Assembly: GCA_025359585.1 (NCBI GenBank)
Contig: JANYFX010000166.1
Location: 1 to 10,342, forward strand
Source: Rhizobacter sp.
GTDB taxonomy: Bacteria > Pseudomonadota > Gammaproteobacteria > Burkholderiales > Burkholderiaceae_C
Length of the DNA: 10,342 bases
Direction of reading: 5' to 3'
Shown one piece after another: positions 1 to 4,227 of this stretch; the stretch's first letter is position 1, and every line of letters starts with the position of its first letter. The notes below the pieces were generated by a model. It was not told the DNA's origin. It saw nothing but the letters and a program-made list of their open reading frames with translations, and made no database searches. The translations under genes and the position numbers were made by a program.

Positions 1-619
1 GCAGGATCACCGACACCAGGAACGGCACGCGCCAGCCCCAGTCGGCAAATGCCTCTTCGCCGATCAGCGTGCGGGTGCCGAGAATGACCAGCAGCGACAG
101 GAACAGGCCCATCGTGGCGGTGGTCTGGATCCACGAGGTGAACAGGCCACGCTTGCCGTGCGGCGAGTGTTCGGCCACGTAGGTGGCTGCACCGCCGTAC
201 TCGCCACCGAGCGCCAGGCCCTGCAGCATGCGCAGCAGGATCAGGATGATCGGAGCCGCCACGCCGATGGAGGCGTAGTTGGGCAGGATGCCGACGATGA
301 AGGTCGACAAACCCATGATCAGGATCGTGACCAGGAAGGTGTACTTGCGGCCGATCATGTCGCCGAGGCGGCCGAAGAAGATCGCACCGAACGGCCGCAC
401 GATGAAGCCGGCCGCGAACGCCAGCAGCGAGAAGATCGTCTGCGAGGTCGGGTCGAGGTTGGAGAAGAACTGCTTGCCGATGATGACGGCGAGGGTGCCG
501 TAGAGGTAGAAGTCGTACCACTCGAAAACCGTGCCCAGACTCGAAGCGAAGATGACCTTCTTCTCTTCTTTCGTCATGGGCTGGCCGACTTTCGAGCCTG
601 CTGCCACTGTGGTTGCCAT
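1..619 (-). CDS. MFS transporter, metabolite:H+ symporter family (partial, C-terminus off left edge)
   Basis: The first 206 residues of an inner-membrane secondary transporter that moves a small organic solute with protons. The family (MHS; ProP, KgtP and ShiA are members) carries osmolytes, dicarboxylates or shikimate, and the substrate cannot be told from this fragment. Seen in the sequence: a charged cytoplasmic N-terminus (about residues 1-21), TM1 with the family signature FEWYDFYLYG at 32-41, the MFS loop motif GRLGDMIGRK at 83-92, and RMLQGLALGGEYGG near 130-143, followed by further hydrophobic helices. Full members are about 420-550 residues, so at least half is outside the window. 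The ATG at 617-619 is chosen because GAGGAG lies 8 nt upstream and the coding signal begins there. A 208-bp gap separates it from the preceding gene, so it probably has its own promoter and is not part of the upstream operon. Confidence 0.94.
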   Translation of the reverse strand, partial: MATTVAAGSKVGQPMTKEEKKVIFASSLGTVFEWYDFYLYGTLAVIIGKQFFSNLDPTSQTIFSLLAFAAGFIVRPFGAIFFGRLGDMIGRKYTFLVTILIMGLSTFIVGILPNYASIGVAAPIILILLRMLQGLALGGEYGGAATYVAEHSPHGKRGLFTSWIQTTATMGLFLSLLVILGTRTLIGEEAFADWGWRVPFLVSVIL

Positions 620-627
620 TCAGATGT

Positions 628-633
628 CTCCTC
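628..633 (-). promoter_or_regulatory. Ribosome binding site of the MFS transporter gene
   Basis: The minus strand reads GAGGAG followed by 8 nt and then ATG. This near-perfect Shine-Dalgarno fixes the start at 619 and is stronger than those of most other genes here, consistent with independent expression after a long untranslated leader. Confidence 0.7.
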
Positions 634-727
634 AAAGAGTAGGCGGCACCTGCTGGTGCGCTGGGGGCGTATGTTGGCGGCGCGCTCTGACCCATTGCTG
701 ACGCGAGACTGAACGCTGGCTGACAAA

Positions 728-745
728 CTCAGGTGCAACCCTGAG
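728..745. repeat. Inverted repeat CTCAGG-N6-CCTGAG
   Basis: Two perfect 6-bp arms (728-733 and 740-745) flank a 6-nt spacer. It lies about 110 bp upstream of the MFS start codon and about 80 bp downstream of the isomerase stop. The spacing could suit a dimeric regulator of the transporter gene. It could also be chance or a weak hairpin, since no T-run follows on either strand. The arms are seen directly; the role is inference. Confidence 0.4.
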
Positions 746-802
746 GCTTGATTTCTCGATGTGAGTCTTGAGGGGCTTTTCGCGCCGCTGCATCGAAGTA
801 CA

Positions 803-822
803 CCCGACGGCACGCCGCCGGG
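803..822 (-). terminator. Candidate stem-loop terminator after the isomerase gene
   Basis: On the minus strand, CCCGGCGG and CCGTCGGG form an 8-bp stem with one G-U pair around the loop CGTG, beginning a few bases after the stop codon at 828-830. The position suits the end of the HMG-CoA lyase to isomerase operon. There is no clear U-tract after it, so intrinsic termination would be weak. It may instead protect the 3' end or be incidental in GC-rich DNA. Confidence 0.4.
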
Positions 823-827
823 GTTCG

Positions 828-1472
828 TCAGGCTTTGCGCTGCACGCCGGGCCGTGGCGCGCCGGCCGCGTCCCACGCCGGGCCGCTGAACCAGGGCTCG
901 CCGCGCAGGCTGGCCGACAGCATGTCGAGGCTGTCCAGGCCCCAGAACGCCCGGCCGTCGCATTCGATCGTGGGCACGCCGAACAGGCCGCGCGCCACGG
1001 CCGTTTCGGTCGCGTCGATCAGCTCGCGTTTGACGGCCTCGGCCCCCGGCTCGCGCGCGGGTGCGAGTTCGACCGTGAGTGCGGCCAGGCGCGCCGGGTC
1101 GGTCGCATCGAGCCCGCCGCGCCACACGTGCCGCAGCACCGCTTCGCAGACAAAGCGGCTCGGCGTGCCGCCCGCAGGCGCGCAAGCCAGCATCAGTCGC
1201 AGCAAGGCGAGCGGGTTGAACGGGTGCTGCGCAGGCGCTTGCAGTTCGATGCCGTGGTGGTGGGCGAGCCACTGCACGTGGCGGAAGGTCCAGGCGCGCT
1301 TGGGCTCGATCTCGGCCGGCCCTTTCTGGCCCCAGTGCTTGAGCAGGCCGGCGAACAGCAGCGGCCGGTAGCTGACCTCGACCGACAGCCCTTCGAGCAC
1401 CTGCGGCAACCGCTCGAAAGCGAGGCAGGCGAACGGCGAGATCGGATCGAACCAGAAGACGATGTGCTTCAC
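828..1472 (-). CDS. 2-hydroxychromene-2-carboxylate isomerase-like protein (DsbA/kappa-GST fold)
   Basis: A 214-residue protein of the DsbA-like thioredoxin superfamily. Its named members (NahD) use glutathione to isomerise 2-hydroxychromene-2-carboxylate in naphthalene breakdown; most others have unknown substrates. Seen: the opening strand VKHIVFWFDPISPF with Ser12 where DsbA would have its active Cys, the PKRAWTFRHV helix near 57-66, and the cis-proline loop GVPT at 165-168 followed by the typical FWGLD. Length matches the family (about 200 residues). The frame is open to 1643, but the GTG at 1470-1472 is preferred: the family N-terminus begins exactly there, and it overlaps the upstream DUF1289 stop as GTGA, indicating translational coupling. 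No other naphthalene gene is present, so an aromatic-degradation role is not supported. A general glutathione-linked role is equally possible. Confidence 0.92.
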   Translation of the reverse strand: MKHIVFWFDPISPFACLAFERLPQVLEGLSVEVSYRPLLFAGLLKHWGQKGPAEIEPKRAWTFRHVQWLAHHHGIELQAPAQHPFNPLALLRLMLACAPAGGTPSRFVCEAVLRHVWRGGLDATDPARLAALTVELAPAREPGAEAVKRELIDATETAVARGLFGVPTIECDGRAFWGLDSLDMLSASLRGEPWFSGPAWDAAGAPRPGVQRKA

Positions 1473-1669
1473 GCAGCGTTCACCCACGTGACCTTGCCAC
1501 TCGCACGGCGCTGCTCGAGCAACAGCCAGACGGCGCGCTTGTCGGCGTCTGCCAGCACCGACCAGCCGGCGATCTCGTCGAGCGTGCGCAAGCAGCCTTC
1601 GCACCAGCCGGTGCGCTCGTCCATGCGGCACACGCTGGTGCAAGGGCTGGCAACGGTCGGTTCGGTCAT
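1469..1669 (-). CDS. DUF1289 domain-containing small cysteine-rich protein
   Basis: A 66-residue protein of family DUF1289, whose function is unknown. Seen: four cysteines spaced as Cys10-x3-Cys14-x8-Cys23-x2-Cys26 within SPCTSVCRMD and WCEGCLRTLDEI, followed by a tryptophan-rich helix (GWSVLADADKRAVWLLL). The cysteine spacing suggests a small metal-binding, zinc-ribbon-like fold; metal binding is inferred. Length is normal for the family. The protein has no signal peptide and should be cytoplasmic. Its stop overlaps the GTG start of the isomerase by 4 nt, and it begins 21 nt after the TlpA-like gene, so it sits inside the operon. Its Shine-Dalgarno is weak. Confidence 0.92.
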   Translation of the reverse strand: MTEPTVASPCTSVCRMDERTGWCEGCLRTLDEIAGWSVLADADKRAVWLLLEQRRASGKVTWVNAA

Positions 1670-1690
1670 GGCGCTTTCAGGCAGCAGGAG

Positions 1691-2203
1691 TCAGGCAAGA
1701 ACGAGTTCGGCGATATCGTCCCACAAGCCGGGCGCGATGCGGCCGCGAATCTCGTTGACCTGCTTGTGCTTGCGGTCTAGCACGAAGGTGGTGGGCGTCT
1801 GCAGCACCGGGCCGAAGCTGTCGCGGTGTGCGGCTGCACCGCGCCACAAAGACGGGAAGCGCTGCGCCGGCGGCACCATGCGGTCCAGAATGTCCTGGTA
1901 GCCCTGAACGGCGGAGAGCGACTTGTCCAGGCTCACCGCCACCAGTTGAAAACCCTTGCTGCGCCAGGCTTCGTAGTTGAGCCGGAGCTCGGGCATCTTG
2001 TCGCGGCACACGGCGCAGTCGGTGGCCCAGAAAAACACCAGCACCACCTTGCCCTGCTCGGCCTTCATGTCGTAGGGCCGGCCTTCGAGCGTGGTGCCGG
2101 AAAGCACCGCGCCGCTGCTCGTTGCGGCTGGCTGTGCGCGCAGCCATGCGGGCACGCCCAGGCACGACGCGAGCGTGGTTTTCAGGAGCTGGCGGCGCTG
2201 CAT
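1691..2203 (-). CDS. TlpA/ResA-like thioredoxin-fold protein, exported
   Basis: A 170-residue protein with an N-terminal export signal and one thioredoxin-like domain. The start MQRRQLLKTTLA has a twin-arginine-like pair followed by a hydrophobic stretch ending near Ala23 (WLRAQPA), so it is probably periplasmic, by Tat or Sec. The domain begins with GTTLEGRPYDM, continues with GKVVLVFFWATDC, and has the redox pair Cys63-Ala-Val-Cys66. The cis-proline loop appears as TPTTFVLDR. The AlkC/TlpA family reduces or isomerises disulfides in the envelope. The usual CxPC proline is absent (CAVC), which may shift the redox potential or partner. A 95-nt gap separates it from the YbaK gene, and AAAGG lies 6 nt before its ATG. 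The client protein is unknown. Confidence 0.9.
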   Translation of the reverse strand: MQRRQLLKTTLASCLGVPAWLRAQPAATSSGAVLSGTTLEGRPYDMKAEQGKVVLVFFWATDCAVCRDKMPELRLNYEAWRSKGFQLVAVSLDKSLSAVQGYQDILDRMVPPAQRFPSLWRGAAAHRDSFGPVLQTPTTFVLDRKHKQVNEIRGRIAPGLWDDIAELVLA

Positions 2204-2298
2204 CGGAAGCCTTTCGGAGCTGACGGGATGCCGCTTCGTCGCCCTCGTGCCACAGACCTTTCGACATGCGGCGCGGCGGGCGGCGCAAAGTCACGCTT
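2204..2298. other. 95-nt gap between the YbaK-type and TlpA-like genes
   Basis: This is a GC-rich spacer with short direct GCGGCGC runs near 2269-2286. I see no stem-loop followed by Ts and no convincing promoter. It carries the AAAGG ribosome binding site of the TlpA-like gene. Readthrough transcription across it is the simplest reading. Confidence 0.45.
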
Positions 2299-2790
2299 TC
2301 AGGCCTGGACCACGTCATGCACCGGCGCCGCCGTGAGTTGCACCAGTTGCTCCGGGCTGAGCATGAACACACCGTTGGGGTGCCCGGCCGCGGCCCAGAC
2401 TTCGTCAAAACGAAACAGCTCGCGGTCGATCAACACCACCGGCCGTGTGCTGTGGCCGACCGGTGCCACCCCGCCGATAGTGAAGCCGGTGCTGGCCTTC
2501 ACGAAGTCGGCATCGGCCCGTCCAACGGCGCCGACGAGGGCGGCCACCTTGCGTTCGTCGACCCGCTTGTCGCCCGAAGCGACGACGAGCACGGCCGCCG
2601 CATCGAGCTTGCGTTTGAAGACCACGCTCTTGGCGATCTGGCCGACGCTGACGCCGAGCGCGTCGGCCGCCTCTTGCGCAGTGCGCGCAGCGACTTCCAG
2701 GAACAGCGGCGCATGCGGGTGCCTGTGCTCGACCAGCAGCGCGCTGACGCGGCGGAAACCTTCGGGGCGATCCTGCAAATCGACGCTCAT
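2299..2790 (-). CDS. YbaK/EbsC-type aminoacyl-tRNA deacylase
   Basis: A 163-residue single-domain protein of the YbaK/ProX family, which hydrolyses mischarged aminoacyl-tRNAs in the cytoplasm (for example Ala-tRNA-Pro or Cys-tRNA-Pro). Seen: the helix TAQEAADALGVSVGQIAKSVVF with the conserved Lys54, a KRVDERKVA segment around 75-83, and the diagnostic TGFTIGGVAPVGH loop at 101-113, then VLIDREL. It matches the short stand-alone members. The frame extends upstream to 3270, but only as a shadow of the lyase. The ATG at 2788-2790 is chosen because the family N-terminus starts there and it overlaps the lyase stop as ATGA. Its tie to HMG-CoA lyase is translational; no metabolic link is evident. 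Which amino acid it clears cannot be read from the sequence. Confidence 0.93.
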   Translation of the reverse strand: MSVDLQDRPEGFRRVSALLVEHRHPHAPLFLEVAARTAQEAADALGVSVGQIAKSVVFKRKLDAAAVLVVASGDKRVDERKVAALVGAVGRADADFVKASTGFTIGGVAPVGHSTRPVVLIDRELFRFDEVWAAAGHPNGVFMLSPEQLVQLTAAPVHDVVQA

Positions 2791-3716
2791 GCAGTCGCTT
2801 CGGCCCGCATGCGCTTGGCCAGCAGCGCATTGCCCGAGCGCGACACCGGCTTGCGCCCGAGCACGCCCGAGATGAACGCGGCCGCGTCGATCAGCTTGTC
2901 GATGTCGATGCCGGTCTCGATGCCCAGGCCATTCAGCATGAACAACACGTCTTCGGTACCGACGTTGCCGGTGGCGCCCTTCGCGTACGGGCAGCCGCCG
3001 AGGCCGGCCACGCTCGCGTCGAAGGTGTGAATGCCCATCTCGAGACACGCGTAGACGTTGGGCAGCGCCTGACCATAGGTGTCGTGGAAATGGCCACTCA
3101 CTTCGGCGAGCGGAAAGTGCTTCAGCGCACGCTCCATCGCCGCCTGCACACGCCGGGGCGTGCCGACGCCGATGGTGTCGGCCACGCCGCAATGGTCGAC
3201 GCCGATCGCCTTCATCAGCAACACGACGCGCTCGACCTCGTCGGGCGACACCTCGCCCTGGTACGGGCACTCGACCGCACAGGAGATGGCGCTGCGCACC
3301 TTGATGCCCTGCGCATGTGCCGCGGCCACCACCGGTCGAAAGCGCTCGATGCTTTCTTCGATGCTGCAGTTGATGTTGCGCTGACTGAAGGCCTCGGTCG
3401 CGGCAGCAAACACGACGATCTCGTCGGGCTGGATGGCCGGGTCGGCGATCGCGGCTTCAAAGCCCTTCAGGTTCGGCGTCAGCACCGAATAGCGCACGCC
3501 GGGCCGCCGCCGCACGCCGGCCATCACGGCGGCGTTGTCGGCCATCTGGGGCACCCATTTCGGGCTGACATAACTCGTGACCTCGATCTCGCGCAGGCCG
3601 GCAGCCTGCAGCAGGTGCACCAGCTCGATCTTGGTGGCGGTGTCGACCGGCGACTTTTCGTTTTGCAGTCCGTCGCGCGGGCCCACCTCGACGAGCGTGA
3701 CATGCGTAGGAATCAT
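2787..3716 (-). CDS. liuE: Hydroxymethylglutaryl-CoA lyase
   Basis: Cleaves 3-hydroxy-3-methylglutaryl-CoA to acetyl-CoA and acetoacetate, the last step of leucine catabolism, in the cytoplasm. It is 309 residues, the usual bacterial length, and forms a DRE-TIM-type barrel. Seen: the N-terminal VEVGPRDGLQNE with catalytic Arg14 and Asp15, the TSYVSPKWVPQMAD strand at 47-60, the metal-binding HFHDT with His209 and His211, and the lyase signature GLGGCPYAKGATGN, with the mobile-loop Cys242 and Asn251. All expected active-site residues are present. The gene opens a minus-strand unit: the nearest gene upstream is divergent, so transcription should start in the 51-bp gap or inside that neighbour. 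The Shine-Dalgarno is poor (GTGAG, about 9 nt away). It overlaps the downstream deacylase by 4 nt. The symbol follows the Pseudomonas liu nomenclature; mvaB is the older name. Confidence 0.97.
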   Translation of the reverse strand: MIPTHVTLVEVGPRDGLQNEKSPVDTATKIELVHLLQAAGLREIEVTSYVSPKWVPQMADNAAVMAGVRRRPGVRYSVLTPNLKGFEAAIADPAIQPDEIVVFAAATEAFSQRNINCSIEESIERFRPVVAAAHAQGIKVRSAISCAVECPYQGEVSPDEVERVVLLMKAIGVDHCGVADTIGVGTPRRVQAAMERALKHFPLAEVSGHFHDTYGQALPNVYACLEMGIHTFDASVAGLGGCPYAKGATGNVGTEDVLFMLNGLGIETGIDIDKLIDAAAFISGVLGRKPVSRSGNALLAKRMRAEATA

Positions 3717-3767
3717 GAAAAATGTCTCACAGTCTTGGTGTATTCGATCTCACCCCCGGTTCTGGGG
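3717..3767. promoter_or_regulatory. 51-bp divergent spacer between HMG-CoA lyase and the plus-strand gene
   Basis: Both start codons face away from this short spacer, so any promoters for the two genes must overlap here or extend into the coding regions. It is more AT-rich than its surroundings near the lyase start. I see no clear -35/-10 pair on either strand. The CCCC at 3754-3757 and GGGG at 3764-3767, just before the plus-strand ATG, could pair. The regulatory role is inferred from geometry alone. Confidence 0.4.
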
Positions 3768-4202
3768 ATGGGCGATGCGGCACTGCAGCACGACCATGGC
3801 GGCAACTTGAAATCTGGAACGATCTTGGACCCGACCATCCGCCTGCGACTTGCCACCCGAATCCATTTTGCGCTGCGCCGCAATTTTGGTGAAGACGTGG
3901 AAGTGAGCACGCTGCTGCGCGGCCTGCCCGAAGCGCGCGAAGCGCTGTGGGTCTGCGCCGCCTCGGGAGACGCCGAGCTCGTGGCACTGGCACAGCAGTT
4001 CGCCGAGGTGACCGCTGCAGCCGCACTGGCCGCCATGAGGCCGGCGCAGCCGCAAGTGGCCGCACCGCAAGACACCGTCTGGTCGCAAGACACCTCGGGC
4101 TTCGGCCTCACGCGCCCGCCGGCGCTCGGCGACGAGAGCCCGGCGCACTCGGCGCGCACGAACTGGCGGCGCCCGATGAACTGGCTGCGCAGCCAGTTCT
4201 GA
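3768..4202 (+). CDS. Hypothetical protein of about 144 residues, opposite to the operon
   Basis: I do not recognise this family. Support for a real gene: the plus-strand frame keeps strong G/C third-position bias to its stop, the protein has a plausible residue mix, and the opposite frames are arginine-rich junk. Layout: a polar start (residues 1-18), a basic amphipathic helix RLRLATRIHFALRRNFGEDVEV, an alanine-rich helical middle (EAREALWVCAASGDAELVALAQQF, AEVTAAAALAAM), a Pro/Gln-rich low-complexity linker, and a C-terminal tail rich in Trp and Arg (NWRRPMNWLRSQF). It has no signal peptide or membrane segment. The start is uncertain: the ATG at 3768 has GGGG directly against it and no well-spaced Shine-Dalgarno. 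GTG at 3738 or TTG at 3735 would lengthen it slightly, and an in-frame TTG shortly downstream is also possible. It ends 25 nt from the convergent carboxylase gene. Confidence 0.75.
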   Translation: MGDAALQHDHGGNLKSGTILDPTIRLRLATRIHFALRRNFGEDVEVSTLLRGLPEAREALWVCAASGDAELVALAQQFAEVTAAAALAAMRPAQPQVAAPQDTVWSQDTSGFGLTRPPALGDESPAHSARTNWRRPMNWLRSQF

Positions 4203-4226
4203 GACGGCGGCCGGCTGGCCGCTGTC
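4203..4226. terminator. Bidirectional stem-loop between convergent genes
   Basis: GACGGCGGCC (4203-4212) and GGCCGCTGTC (4217-4226) form a 10-bp stem around the tetraloop GGCT. In the plus-strand transcript every position pairs, with one G-U; in the minus-strand transcript that position is an A-C mismatch. It fills almost the whole 25-nt space between the plus-strand hypothetical gene and the carboxylase gene, starting one base after one stop and ending two bases before the other. Only two Ts follow on the plus strand, so it is an atypical intrinsic terminator, but its position strongly suggests termination for both genes. Confidence 0.65.
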
Positions 4227-4227
4227 T

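Larger units (their letters stand above)
620..827. other. 208-bp non-coding gap
   Basis: This gap separates the isomerase stop from the MFS start; both genes read on the minus strand. Open frames across it look like shadows: arginine-rich, with no recognisable motif. It holds the MFS ribosome binding site, an inverted repeat at 728-745 and a GC-rich stem-loop at 803-822. I searched by eye for a sigma-70 promoter. TTGCAC and TTGTCA hexamers are present on the minus strand, but neither has a convincing -10 at the right distance, so no promoter is called. Confidence 0.6.

Noticed and set aside
158..712. Long plus-strand open frame opposite the MFS gene (184 residues)
   Set aside because: It is Arg/Asp/Gln-rich with no motif, and the minus-strand frame is a clear MFS transporter with FEWYDFYLYG and GRLGDMIGRK. 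It is a shadow of high-GC codon bias.
620..827. Sigma-54 or sigma-70 promoter for the MFS gene
   Set aside because: TTGCAC and TTGTCA hexamers lack a matching -10 at 16-18 nt, and no GG-N10-GC sigma-54 element is convincing.
828..1643. N-terminal extension of the isomerase-like protein to 271 residues
   Set aside because: The added part is antisense-like in composition and covers the DUF1289 gene. The GTG at 1472 begins the conserved VKHIVFWFDP strand.
2268..2286. GCGGCGC direct repeats between the YbaK-type and TlpA-like genes
   Set aside because: Two short, impure copies in GC-rich DNA; expected by chance, with no array or palindrome.
2299..3270. N-terminal extension of the YbaK-type protein to 323 residues
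   Set aside because: The upstream 160 residues are arginine-rich and lie over the HMG-CoA lyase. The ATGA overlap at 2787-2790 gives the family's normal start.
3753..3767. CCCC/GGGG hairpin hiding a ribosome site before the plus-strand ATG
   Set aside because: Only four pairs, and the GGGG touches the ATG with no spacing, so it is unlikely to be a working ribosome binding site. Mentioned only as a spacer detail.
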